Assembly (NCBI GenBank): GCA_964558415.1
Contig: CAZLDI010000012.1
Location: forward strand, 42,097 to 106,096
Length of the DNA: 64,000 nucleotides
Source of the DNA: CAZLDI01 sp964558415
GTDB taxonomy: Bacteria > Chloroflexota > Dehalococcoidia > SM23-28-2 > RBG-16-64-32
Reading direction: 5' to 3'
The position numbers were made by a program, and so were the translations under genes. The notes below the pieces were generated by a model. It ran no database searches. It worked only from the letters and a program-made list of their open reading frames with translations, and was not told where the DNA came from. Positions 1-7,746 of this stretch are shown in pieces. Numbering within the stretch: position 1 is the stretch's first letter; each line of letters begins with the position of its first letter.

Positions 1-197
1 ACAGCGGTCTTCGGGCGCAAGCGTCGCCTCCTTCCGCATGGCGAAGCCCAGCTTCGAGAGGATCTGCGAGGACATCGTGGGCGCCCTCAAGAGTGATGCC
101 CAGGCGGGTCAATCTCTTCGTTGGTCAGACCAAGGCGGAGGAGTTCAAGGACCTGGCGCTCGCGCTCCGTGAGGGCGTTGGGGTCACGTTTGAGCAT
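1..197 (-). pseudogene. LuxR-type helix-turn-helix regulator, frameshifted, cut by the window edge
   Basis: From an ATG at 197 the frame reads LTERERQVLELLRLGLTNEE, the first helices of a LuxR/GerE DNA-binding domain, then reaches a stop at 87-89. The domain continues in other frames: RLGITLEGA in the next frame and SSQILSKLGF in the third, running to base 1. Together these rebuild a typical domain, so at least two small indels separate the parts. Either this is a decayed gene or the contig end contains sequencing errors; both are plausible this close to an edge. The downstream part of the gene is outside the window, so any C-terminal domain is unknown. Confidence 0.6.
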
Positions 198-380
198 GGC
201 GGTTCGATAATGCCATGTGCAGGCGCAGGACGCACTACCCGGAAGATAGGCAAAACCGGCACCGGCCACCCGGGCGCAATTCCTGCTGCCACTTGCCCCT
301 CTGACCTGCCGCCCGCAGCCGTTACCATTGACACGGAGGTTATCCCATGCCATGTTCACCCGAAGCCGGACCGGCCTCAC

Positions 381-558
381 TGATTGGACGTAGTCCGATG
401 GCTTTGCCTGTCACCCAATCAAATGAAACACGTGTCTGGGGCCCCGGCTCAAACACACCCAAGGCCCAAATTCGAGAAAATTCTCCCTTCGTCCAATCAA
501 ACCCGAACGGCACCTGCGCCAACCAATCAAATTTCGTACGGGAGATCTCTTTTGATTG
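381..558. repeat. Intergenic cluster of CCAATCAAA motifs (within the gene-free stretch 198-625)
   Basis: The 428-base stretch between the LuxR remnant and the next gene has no convincing gene. It carries CCAATCAAA at 415-423, 493-501 and 523-531. Related forms in the opposite orientation occur at 381-387 (TGATTGG) and 551-558 (TTTGATTG). Spacing is irregular, so this is not a tandem array. Protein-binding sites or remnants of a small repeat are possible; no function can be assigned from the sequence. Confidence 0.4.
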
Positions 559-625
559 CCCGTCGATTTTGCGTGATCGCACCCGAATCTCAGCGCCCCT
601 CCGTCTCCTCTGCGGCCTCCGTGGC

Positions 626-1123
626 TTACTTCCTTCGCTTGCGCCGCACCGGTCGCAACCGCTTATTCGCCAGCTCGCTGAACACCCCCCGGAAGCCGAT
701 GAGACCCCCGAGCGCGAAGACGGTGATGAGGGGCCATGTGCGCCAGCGACGCAGGTTGCCGGCGCCGAGGTTGACGGCGAGGGTCCACGAGGCGGCGATG
801 ATGCCCGGAACGAACCAGATGACGGCGAAAGTGGCGGCAGGCAGGCCGACCCACCACTTCCGCCAGCCAAGCCCTCTGTCGGCTATCGCCAGCCAGAGCA
901 GGCCGCCGAAGCCGAGGACCCCCAGCCCGCGCTCTGCGACGTTCGCGCTGCTGGCCTTCCACAGGGTCAGGAACGCGTTGAGGAGGGCGATGAGCGTGTT
1001 GCGGCCACGCACCTGCTCTTCGTTCTCCGCGTCCTCCTCGGTGAAGTCGTAGACCTCCTCTTCAACCTTGCGGCCCAGGCTCCGCAGCCGCTCCCAGAGG
1101 TCGCTGAGGGAATTATCCGCCAT
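626..1123 (-). CDS. Predicted membrane protein of unknown function
   Basis: 165 residues. The N-terminal third is acidic and looks coiled (EEEVYDFTEEDAENEEQ around residues 21-37). It is followed by about four hydrophobic segments (around 43-55, 66-82, 88-112 and 131-147) and a very basic tail (RRKRRK). I do not recognise the family. The start lies 2 bp after the stop of the upstream methyltransferase gene, so the two are almost certainly co-transcribed and probably translationally coupled. Membrane location is inferred from hydrophobicity only. Confidence 0.7.
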   Translation of the reverse strand: MADNSLSDLWERLRSLGRKVEEEVYDFTEEDAENEEQVRGRNTLIALLNAFLTLWKASSANVAERGLGVLGFGGLLWLAIADRGLGWRKWWVGLPAATFAVIWFVPGIIAASWTLAVNLGAGNLRRWRTWPLITVFALGGLIGFRGVFSELANKRLRPVRRKRRK

Positions 1124-1125
1124 CG

Positions 1126-1986
1126 CTACTTCATGCCGGTCACGAAGAGCGGGTTGCCGTTGAGCGAGACTTTGCCGGTCGGGTTGCCCTGCGGCGCGGC
1201 TTCCGCTACTTCACGCCCAATGGCCTCCTGGACATCAGGCGGCATCCCATCGAGAATCCGCCTCAGGGGACCCATGAACTCGCGGCAGTATTCCCAGAAG
1301 TCGCGGCCGGAGTCGAAGACCGCCATCGGCAGCTCCATCTCGTCGCTGCGAACGCCCTGGAAGCCGGCCTGCTGGAACACCGATTCTAGTTTGGCGGGGT
1401 CGGCGAAGGAGAAAACGCCGCCGGGCGCCGTGGCGTCGGGCAGGGGCGGGCCCTGGTAAAACCTGCGGGCGGTCATCACCGGCAGCGCGATGAAGGGATT
1501 GCGCTGCGGCGGCCCCCAGGTGGCGAAAACGGCGCGGCCGCCGGGCTTGAGAGCGCGGTAAACCTGCTGCAGGCAGCGGGCGGGCTCCGGCATGAACATT
1601 ACGCCCCACCGGCAGGTGACGGCGTCGAACGTGCCTGGCTCGACGTCGATCTCCTCACCGTCGACGAGGCGGAATTCGATGTTCGTCACCCCTTGCGCCG
1701 CCGCATTATCGCGGGCCACCTCCAGCATCTCAGGCGCCATGTCGGTCGCGAGGACGGACCCGCCGGGCCCCACCAGTTTCGCGGCGGGGATAGCCGGCTC
1801 CCCGCTACCACAGGCGATATCGAGGACTCGGTGACCGGGCGCCACTCCAGCGAGCTCGAGCATGCGCTTGGCGACGGGGCCGGTGGTCTCGCGGAAGCGC
1901 TCGTAGGTCTTGCGCCAGGCGGGGGCGGCCTGGCCCCAGTCCTCACGCTGCTGCTGCTTGATCGCCTTGGGGTCGGGTTGAGTCAT
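1126..1986 (-). CDS. Class I SAM-dependent methyltransferase
   Basis: 286 residues with a Rossmann-type methyltransferase core. Motif I is VLDIACGSGEPAI (about residues 54-66), the acidic motif II region is LATDMAPEMLEVA, and the post-motif III region is ALKPGGRAVFATWG. This matches the UbiE/Methyltransf_11-like group; the methyl acceptor cannot be read from the sequence. The C-terminal half (about 180-286) resembles that of the neighbouring paralogue and likely forms the substrate lid. It follows the paralogue by 42 bp and runs into the membrane-protein gene, forming a three-gene minus-strand operon. Confidence 0.88.
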   Translation of the reverse strand: MTQPDPKAIKQQQREDWGQAAPAWRKTYERFRETTGPVAKRMLELAGVAPGHRVLDIACGSGEPAIPAAKLVGPGGSVLATDMAPEMLEVARDNAAAQGVTNIEFRLVDGEEIDVEPGTFDAVTCRWGVMFMPEPARCLQQVYRALKPGGRAVFATWGPPQRNPFIALPVMTARRFYQGPPLPDATAPGGVFSFADPAKLESVFQQAGFQGVRSDEMELPMAVFDSGRDFWEYCREFMGPLRRILDGMPPDVQEAIGREVAEAAPQGNPTGKVSLNGNPLFVTGMK

Positions 1987-2028
1987 GGGGTGGGAACCTC
2001 CTGGGCCCCGATTATACCCGGTCGCGCC

Positions 2029-2886
2029 CTATTTGATGGCCGAAGCGAGCAGCGTGTAACCGTTGAGCGATACCTTACCGTTCGGGTCGCCGCCGGCTGC
2101 TTTGGCGGCGATCTGCTCGCTCACGAGGTCCCGCGCGTCTTCAGGCACTTTCTCGAATAGCGCAGCGATGGGGGCGGCGAGCTCGCGGGTGTAGGTCCAG
2201 TACTCGTGCCCACTATCGAACACCGCGAACGGCCACTCCAGCGACTCGATGCGTGCCGCGCGGAAGCCGGCCTGCGTGAACAAGAAGTCCAGCTTGCTCT
2301 GGTCGGCGAGCGCAAAGGGCCCGTGCGCGCTCGGATCGGGCGCTGGAATCTGGATGTGCGCGGCCAGGACGCTCGCCGGGATCGTGAAGAAGGGGTTCCG
2401 GTCCGGAGGGCCCCAGACCGCCGCCGCGATCCGTCCACCGGGCTTAAGAGCCCTGTGCGCCGACTTCAGGCACTTGAGCGGCTCCGGCATGAACATCAGA
2501 CCCCAACGGCAGGTGATAGCGTCGAAGGAGTTGGGTTCGACGTCCAGCTCCTCGCCGTCGACACGACGGAACTCGACGTTCGTGATGCCCTGTGCTTCAG
2601 CCTTCTCTCGGGCGACTTCCAACATCTCCCCGGCGATGTCCGTCGCCAGGACGAACCCGGCCGGCCCGACGAGGCGCGCCGCGGGCAGCGCCGGCTCACC
2701 GGTCCCGCACGCGATGTCGAGGACACGCATTCCCGGCGCGATCACGACCAGCTCCAGCAGCTTTTCGACCACCGGCGCACCGCCCTCGCGCAGGCGCGCA
2801 TCGTGCTTGCGCCATCCTGCCGCCGCTTTGCTCCATTGCTGGTGCTGCTGCTCCTTCGCCGCCCGGGCGTCTATCTGTTGAGTCAT
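2029..2886 (-). CDS. Class I SAM-dependent methyltransferase, paralogue of the next gene
   Basis: 285 residues, similar along its whole length to the gene at 1126-1986: both begin MTQ, share the DIACG(S/T)GEPA motif I, the CRWG-MFMPEP segment and a final GKVSLNG motif. They arose by tandem duplication. Divergence is clear, so they have probably separated in substrate. First gene of the methyltransferase operon. As with its paralogue, no acceptor substrate can be named. Confidence 0.88.
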   Translation of the reverse strand: MTQQIDARAAKEQQHQQWSKAAAGWRKHDARLREGGAPVVEKLLELVVIAPGMRVLDIACGTGEPALPAARLVGPAGFVLATDIAGEMLEVAREKAEAQGITNVEFRRVDGEELDVEPNSFDAITCRWGLMFMPEPLKCLKSAHRALKPGGRIAAAVWGPPDRNPFFTIPASVLAAHIQIPAPDPSAHGPFALADQSKLDFLFTQAGFRAARIESLEWPFAVFDSGHEYWTYTRELAAPIAALFEKVPEDARDLVSEQIAAKAAGGDPNGKVSLNGYTLLASAIK

Positions 2887-2968
2887 CTTCGGGTCCCCTT
2901 CGCTCGCTGAATCCGCAGCGGATGTTAGAGGCCTGGACGGCGGATTGTAAAGGCAGACCAGCCCGCTG

Positions 2969-3283
2969 TCAGGCGATGCGGACGGCGGTGCCGGAGGCGG
3001 ATACCATCATCATCCCGTTGCCGACAGTCTCATAGTCGATGTCGACGCCCACGACGGCGTCTGCCCCGAGGGCCTGGGCCTTCGCCGTCATCTCGCTGAT
3101 GGCCGTCTCGCGCGCCTCCGTCATCTTTTTCTCGTAGGCGCCTGACCGACCACCGATGATGTCACGCAGACCGGCGCCGATGTCGCGGAAGATGTTGGTC
3201 GCAAGGATCGTCTCTCCGATGACGATTCCCAGGTACTGCTGGATCGGCTGGCCCTGTATCTCGTGAGTGGTGGTTACGATCAT
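2969..3283 (-). CDS. YbjQ/UPF0145 family protein
   Basis: 104 residues, the full length of the family. Recognisable features are the opening MIVTTTHEIQG, the ATNIFRDIGAGLRDIIGGRS segment and the GADAVVGVDIDYET strand-turn-strand near the C terminus. Family members form pentameric rings and are often labelled putative heavy-metal-binding, but no biochemical role is established. The gene stands alone between the methyltransferase operon and the toxin-antitoxin pair. Confidence 0.9.
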   Translation of the reverse strand: MIVTTTHEIQGQPIQQYLGIVIGETILATNIFRDIGAGLRDIIGGRSGAYEKKMTEARETAISEMTAKAQALGADAVVGVDIDYETVGNGMMMVSASGTAVRIA

Positions 3284-3300
3284 CGCTGGCCCCCTTCTGC

Positions 3301-3750
3301 TTAGGTCAAGTCATCGAGCACGACATATTCGATTTCACTTGTGACCCTCTTCGCAAACTCACGGTCATTTCCGACTACGCAGCGACAACCGGTTGCCAGG
3401 GCCGTCGCTGCCACGAGAGCATCGACGCTCCGCAACCGTGTTCGCGCTCTGAGATCCGCAGCCACCCTCGCGAGGGATCGATCTACAGGCAGAATGACCA
3501 ATCGATTCAGCCTGCGCAGCAAGTCCTCGATCTCAACGACGATATTGGACCGGCCGCTAGCGAGCGGTTCTACCAACAACTCCATCTCAGTCAGGGTCGA
3601 AATGACGGCGTTCATTTCTTCGAATTCGATGGCTCGTATAAGCTGTCGGCAGAAGGGGAAGTGCCGCTTGTGCCCGTTGAGATGATAGATGAGAATCGAG
3701 GTGTCCAGACAAACTTTCTCCCCGCGGGAGAATATCTCCCATAACCTCAC
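3301..3750 (-). CDS. vapC: PIN-domain ribonuclease toxin (VapC type)
   Basis: 149 residues from the GTG at 3750, which overlaps the antitoxin TGA in a GTGA junction. A GTG at 3768 would add six residues. The PIN core is visible: CLDTSILIYHL with the first catalytic Asp near residue 16, Glu in LTEMELL, Asp in SVDALVAATAL, and Asp in VGNDREF. Such proteins are Mg-dependent RNases whose RNA targets vary and cannot be predicted. The overlap with the AbrB-type antitoxin gene supports a type II toxin-antitoxin operon. Confidence 0.85.
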   Translation of the reverse strand: MRLWEIFSRGEKVCLDTSILIYHLNGHKRHFPFCRQLIRAIEFEEMNAVISTLTEMELLVEPLASGRSNIVVEIEDLLRRLNRLVILPVDRSLARVAADLRARTRLRSVDALVAATALATGCRCVVGNDREFAKRVTSEIEYVVLDDLT

Positions 3751-4046
3751 CCCTCCAGAGGCTCCCACTCCCCTCTCGATTCCCGAATATAGGCCTGTAC
3801 TTCCCGATCCGTTTTACCGTACAGCCCTTCGGCGATCCCCGCGTAGTGATCGGCCCAGCTTTCAGGCCGCTTCATCAGGGTCATCCCCCCGTTGCTCAGC
3901 GTCATCACTAGCTTGTCCCCAGGGTGAACATCAAGTTCTCGCAACATCGCGGCGGGTAGGGTGATCTGGCGCTTCGACGAGATCGTGAGTTCCGCGCGCT
4001 CTGCGCGTTCGGCCATCCTCTTGCCCGGTCGGCTCTTCGTCACCAC
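3747..4046 (-). CDS. AbrB/SpoVT-type antitoxin (VapB-like)
   Basis: 99 residues from GTG 4046, or 89 from the in-frame ATG at 4016, whose upstream AAGAGG is poorly spaced. A swapped-hairpin DNA-binding domain is clear: LTISSKRQITLPAAMLREL then HPGDKLVMTLSNGG. The C-terminal part (WADHYAGIAEGLYGK onward) should bind and neutralise the PIN toxin encoded next. The promoter predicted just upstream (TTGACG-17-TAGGAT) would start transcription about 2-4 nt before GTG 4046, so either the message is nearly leaderless or ATG 4016 is used. Confidence 0.85.
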   Translation of the reverse strand: MVTKSRPGKRMAERAERAELTISSKRQITLPAAMLRELDVHPGDKLVMTLSNGGMTLMKRPESWADHYAGIAEGLYGKTDREVQAYIRESRGEWEPLEG

Positions 4047-4055
4047 AGCATCGCT

Positions 4056-4102
4056 ATCCTACACAAAGTAAAGCGCTCCGTCAAGCGCGCTTTACTTTGT
4101 GT
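4056..4102 (-). promoter_or_regulatory. Toxin-antitoxin promoter embedded in a perfect 16-bp inverted repeat (putative operator)
   Basis: ACACAAAGTAAAGCGC at 4061-4076 and its exact complement at 4087-4102 form a perfect 16-bp inverted repeat with a 10-bp spacer. Read on the minus strand, TTGACG (4084-4079) lies in the spacer and TAGGAT (4061-4056) lies 17 bp downstream. The repeat therefore covers the -35 and the -35/-10 interval. This is the expected geometry for autorepression by the antitoxin or toxin-antitoxin complex. It also follows the leuA stop, so a transcription-ending role is possible, but it has no T-run. Confidence 0.65.
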
Positions 4103-4124
4103 GATCCAGCTTTACTACCCCGCC

Positions 4125-5678
4125 CTACGGGTTTGCGAAGACCTCCTGCCTCTCGCCCGGCATGTGGGCGATGGCCCGGTTAATCGCGTTGAGGAGCGCC
4201 TTTGCCGAGGCGACGACGATGTCGGTATCCGCGGACCTGCCGACGAACATGCGGCCGCCCGCCTCGATGCGGACGGTGACTTCGCCCTGGGCGTCGATCC
4301 CCTCCGTGACGCTGTTGACGGCATACTCCACGAGCTGGTTGGGGACGCCGATGAGGTTGTTCAGCGCCTTGTAGGAGGCGTCCACAGGCCCGGTGCCGGT
4401 TGACGTCGCCTCTGCGGTTGCGCCGTTCGGGCCGATGATGCGAACTGTGGCCGTTGGGATGAGCTGGTTGCCGCAGGAGACCTGCAGCAGGTCCAGCTTG
4501 TAGATATCATCGACCGCCCGCCGTTCGCCGGAGACCAGCGCATCGAGGTCGCGGTCGTCGATCTCGCCCTTCTTGTCTGCCAGGTCCTTGAAGGCGACGA
4601 AGACAAGATCGAGCTCGGCGGCCGTGATCTCGTAGCCGAGGTCGTCCAGGCGGGCTTTGAGGCCGTGGCGGCCGGAGTTCTTGTTCAGGACCAGCGTCGT
4701 CCCATGCGGCAGTCCGATGTCGGCCGGGTCCATTATCTCGTACGTCTCGCGGTACTTCGTGATGCCGTGCTGGTGGATGCCCGACTGGTGGCGGAAGGCG
4801 TTGGCGCCGACGATCGCCTTGTTCGGCTGCACGACCATGCCGCTGAGCTGCGAGACCAGGCGGCTGGTGCGGTGGATGTGAGTCGTGTCGATGTTGGTCG
4901 AAACCCCGAAATAGTCCTTGCGGGTCTTGATCGCCATCACCACCTCTTCCAGCGCCGCGTTGCCCGCGCGCTCGCCGAGGCCGTTGACGCACGTCTCAAT
5001 CTGGCGGGCGCCCGCCTTGATCGCGGCCAGACTGTTGGCCACGGACAGGCCAAGGTCGTTGTGGCAATGCACCGAGATCACCGCCTTGTGGATGTTCGGC
5101 ACGTTCTCCTGGATATTGCGCAGAAAGGCCGCGAACTCCTCCGGGATGGTGTAGCCAACGGTGTCCGGAATGTTAACCGTCGTCGCGCCGGCTTCGATGC
5201 ACTCCGTCAGCATGCGATACACGTACTCGACGTTTGAGCGAGTCGCGTCCATCGGCGAGAACTCCACGTCATCGCAGTACTTCTTGGCTCGCGCTACCTG
5301 GGTGCGCGCCATCTCAAGGACGTTCTCCTTGTCCTTCTCCAACTGATGCATGATGTGGATGTCGGAGCTGGAGAGGAACACGTGAATGCGCGGCCGTTCC
5401 GCATGCTTCACCGCCTCCCAGCAGGCGTCGACGTCGCCCTGCACCGCGCGGGCCAGGCCCGCGATGGCGGAGCCCCGCACCTCCTTGGCGATCGCCGTTA
5501 CGGACTCAAAGTCGCCCGGCGAAGACGCGGGGAATCCCGCCTCAATGATATCGACTCGCATGCGCTCAAGGGCACGCGCGATCTCCATCTTCTCCGCGAC
5601 GTTCAGCGCGACACCGGGCGACTGCTCACCGTCCCGCAGCGTCGTATCGAAGATCAGTACCTTCTCTTCAGTTGCCAT
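4125..5678 (-). CDS. leuA: 2-isopropylmalate synthase
   Basis: 517 residues, full length for the long bacterial form. It condenses acetyl-CoA with 2-oxoisovalerate, the first committed step of leucine synthesis. DTTLRDGEQSPG (residues 11-22) opens the TIM barrel and HCHNDLG (204-210) supplies the metal-binding histidines. The C-terminal 130 residues form the LeuA dimer domain where leucine normally feeds back. A good AGGAGG precedes the ATG. It is the last biosynthetic gene of the ilv-leu cluster, separated from ilvC by a RAMA-Mrr nuclease gene and a hairpin-rich leader. Confidence 0.97.
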   Translation of the reverse strand: MATEEKVLIFDTTLRDGEQSPGVALNVAEKMEIARALERMRVDIIEAGFPASSPGDFESVTAIAKEVRGSAIAGLARAVQGDVDACWEAVKHAERPRIHVFLSSSDIHIMHQLEKDKENVLEMARTQVARAKKYCDDVEFSPMDATRSNVEYVYRMLTECIEAGATTVNIPDTVGYTIPEEFAAFLRNIQENVPNIHKAVISVHCHNDLGLSVANSLAAIKAGARQIETCVNGLGERAGNAALEEVVMAIKTRKDYFGVSTNIDTTHIHRTSRLVSQLSGMVVQPNKAIVGANAFRHQSGIHQHGITKYRETYEIMDPADIGLPHGTTLVLNKNSGRHGLKARLDDLGYEITAAELDLVFVAFKDLADKKGEIDDRDLDALVSGERRAVDDIYKLDLLQVSCGNQLIPTATVRIIGPNGATAEATSTGTGPVDASYKALNNLIGVPNQLVEYAVNSVTEGIDAQGEVTVRIEAGGRMFVGRSADTDIVVASAKALLNAINRAIAHMPGERQEVFANP

Positions 5679-5710
5679 TTCGCCTCAACCTCCTGTGTTT
5701 CGTCTGTGGT

Positions 5711-5779
5711 GGCGCAGCATGCTGCGCCGGCTACGATTCGCCGGTTCGGCCCTCCCTGGCCTTACTACCGGGAGGGCCG
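5711..5779. repeat. Two strong hairpins in the leuA leader; the first is REP-like
   Basis: GGCGCAGCATGCTGCGCC at 5711-5728 is a perfect 18-bp palindrome, and on the minus strand it is preceded by CGTAGCC. It resembles the GTAG-plus-hairpin REP units around 58 kb. CGGCCCTCCC (5747-5756) pairs perfectly with GGGAGGGCCG (5770-5779) across 13 nt. Neither is followed by a T-run on the minus strand, so a Rho-independent terminator is unlikely. They lie between the nuclease stop (5824) and the leuA start (5678). Confidence 0.55.
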
Positions 5780-5823
5780 CCTAAGGTTGAGGCTGAACGA
5801 CGGATGTCTCATCGGGCAAAACA

Positions 5824-6687
5824 TTAGGACGAAAATGGGCTGAAGAACGTTTCGTCCAAGCTTTCGATCACAACGGGCTCCTTTGTCACCCCAATCCCCT
5901 GAAGAACCATAATTTCGACGAGTTCTGATCCGCTGATCAGCTTTACTGACTTTGCGCCTAATTCCACGCCAGTCTCCTTGGCACCTATGGTGAACCCGCC
6001 CAGATTCACCAGGATTAGACGATCCGCGCGATGAGCCCAGCGGCCGCGGAGGTCGCCTACAACGTTAGGGCCTATCGGGTTCGCGTGCTTCTTCACCTGA
6101 CAAGCTACAGTGATTGGCGGCTCTATGAGCGGAAGTGGGTGCGTGCACTGTATGTCGATCCCGCCATCTCCAGACCGCCCCACAACGCTCACGTCGTCGT
6201 AACCTAAATGGCGAAGAACGCGACCAACGAACTCCTCGAACTCCTTGTCGTCCATGTGAGCGAGTTTGTCCAACAGCCGCTCACGTAGCGAGCTTTCCTG
6301 TCGCGAAGAATCGGTATCGGCTCGGGGTGGACGGTCGGACGCAGGTTCTTCAATGTTGGATACCGGGCTTATCACCGGCGGACCTGGATACCGCCGCTCA
6401 TAGTCATCCCGGTATTGTTGAAGTGTCTTGCCTTTACACAGGATTCCCTTCCAGCCGTTCCTACTATCGTTCGGGCTTTCGCCACTACGGCGGGCGAGGG
6501 TCGTCGCAGCACTGGAGGGTGTCGCGAAGCGATCTGCCCCGAAGCTGAGGCTCCCATCTCGCTGTATCTGGCCAGTGTAGACTTCGCCGCGTCTGGGCTC
6601 AAAGCGGAGATCATCGCCTGGCGAAAGGTAACCAGCAGCGAGTAATTCGCGTATCGCGACTCTGTGCGTTGACTTAGTCCGCACCAT
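5824..6687 (-). CDS. RAMA-domain Mrr-type restriction endonuclease
   Basis: 287 residues. Residues about 8-100 match the RAMA domain (restriction enzyme and adenine methylase associated): LLAAGYLSPGD, a YTGQI strand, FATPSSAATTL and NGWKGI. An unstructured linker (about 103-135) follows. The Mrr catalytic core then shows FVGRVLRHLGYDDV, GDGGIDI (Asp 174 and 178) and CQVKKH (Gln 197, Lys 199), the PD-(D/E)XK signature. Mrr enzymes cut modified DNA; RAMA is thought to read DNA or its modification. The start is 14 bp after the ilvC stop and I see no separate promoter, so it is probably co-expressed with the ilv genes. It looks less GC-rich than its neighbours, suggesting acquisition. Confidence 0.85.
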   Translation of the reverse strand: MVRTKSTHRVAIRELLAAGYLSPGDDLRFEPRRGEVYTGQIQRDGSLSFGADRFATPSSAATTLARRSGESPNDSRNGWKGILCKGKTLQQYRDDYERRYPGPPVISPVSNIEEPASDRPPRADTDSSRQESSLRERLLDKLAHMDDKEFEEFVGRVLRHLGYDDVSVVGRSGDGGIDIQCTHPLPLIEPPITVACQVKKHANPIGPNVVGDLRGRWAHRADRLILVNLGGFTIGAKETGVELGAKSVKLISGSELVEIMVLQGIGVTKEPVVIESLDETFFSPFSS

Positions 6688-6701
6688 CGTCGCGTCTGCT
6701 C

Positions 6702-7700
6702 CTAATCCTTCTTCTGCAGCCAGGGCATCATCCCCCGCAGCTCAGCGCCCACCTTCTCGATGATGTGCTCCTGGTTCTGGCGGCGTAGGGCGAGGAAGCT
6801 GGGCCGGCCGGCCTGGTTTTCGATGATCCACTCGCGCGCGAAGCCACCGGAGCGGATGTTGTCCAGGATCTGCTTCATGGACTGCCGCACGTGCTCATCG
6901 ATCACCTTCGGGCCGCGCGTATAGTCACCGTACTCCGCCGTGTCTGAGATGGAGTAGCGCATATAGGACATGCCGCCCTCGTGCATCAGGTCCACCAGCA
7001 GCTTCAGCTCGTGCATGCATTCGAAGTAGGCGACTTCTGGCTGGTAACCTGCCTGGATCAGCGTCTCGAACGCGGTCTTCACCAGCGCCGTCACGCCGCC
7101 GCAGAGGACGACCTGCTCGCCGAAGAGGTCCGTCTCGGTCTCCTCCTCGAACGTGGTCTCGATCACGCCGGCCTTGGTGGTGCCTACTCCTTTGGCGTAG
7201 GCGAGGGCCATCTCGCGGGCGTTCTCGGTGGCGTTCTGGTGGACGGCGATAAGCGCGGGCACGCCGATGCCGTTGACGAACATCTCGCGCATGCGGTGGC
7301 CCGGGGCCTTGGGCGCAATCATCGTCACGTCAACGTCTGAGGGCGCGACGATCTGGTTGAAGTGGATGTTGAAGCCGTGGGCAAACATCAGCATCTTGCC
7401 CGCCTTCAGCCCGGGCTCGATGCTCTCGTAGTAGACCTGCTTCTGCACCTGGTCCGGGGCGAGGATCATGATGATGTCCGCCTCGCGCGCCACCTCTTCG
7501 ACGGTGCCAACGCGGAGCCCGGCCATCTGCGCCTGGCTCCAGGACTTGGAGCCGGGATAGAGGCCCACCATCACGTTGCAGCCACTGTCTCGCAGGTTGA
7601 GCGCATGCGCATGGCCCTGCGAGCCAAAGCCGATGATGCCGATGGTCTTGTCCTTGATCAGGTCAAGGCTGGCGTCGTTGTCGTAGTAGATCTTTGCCAC
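6702..7700 (-). CDS. ilvC: Ketol-acid reductoisomerase
   Basis: 332 residues from GTG 7700, chosen because GGAAGGAGA sits 5 nt upstream and the protein then begins AKIYYDNDASLDLI as class I enzymes do. A longer open frame upstream does not look like protein. It converts acetolactate or acetohydroxybutyrate to the dihydroxy acid using NADPH and Mg. GFGSQGHAHALNLRDSG is the Rossmann loop; APKAPGH and the C-terminal helical domain ending MMPWLQKKD are typical. Third step of branched-chain amino acid synthesis, 46 bp after ilvN. Confidence 0.97.
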   Translation of the reverse strand: MAKIYYDNDASLDLIKDKTIGIIGFGSQGHAHALNLRDSGCNVMVGLYPGSKSWSQAQMAGLRVGTVEEVAREADIIMILAPDQVQKQVYYESIEPGLKAGKMLMFAHGFNIHFNQIVAPSDVDVTMIAPKAPGHRMREMFVNGIGVPALIAVHQNATENAREMALAYAKGVGTTKAGVIETTFEEETETDLFGEQVVLCGGVTALVKTAFETLIQAGYQPEVAYFECMHELKLLVDLMHEGGMSYMRYSISDTAEYGDYTRGPKVIDEHVRQSMKQILDNIRSGGFAREWIIENQAGRPSFLALRRQNQEHIIEKVGAELRGMMPWLQKKD

Positions 7701-7746
7701 TAGATTCTCCTTCCGGTTTGTCCGCTGTCTCGCGAGCCAGAGCCGC

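Noticed and set aside
347..1459. 370-codon plus-strand frame over the membrane protein and methyltransferase genes
   Set aside because: Low-complexity translation with no recognisable motifs, antisense to better-supported genes.
4061..4102. Inverted repeat as the leuA terminator
   Set aside because: It follows leuA, but there is no T-run after the stem and a well-spaced promoter lies inside it. Kept as an operator, with the terminator role noted as possible.
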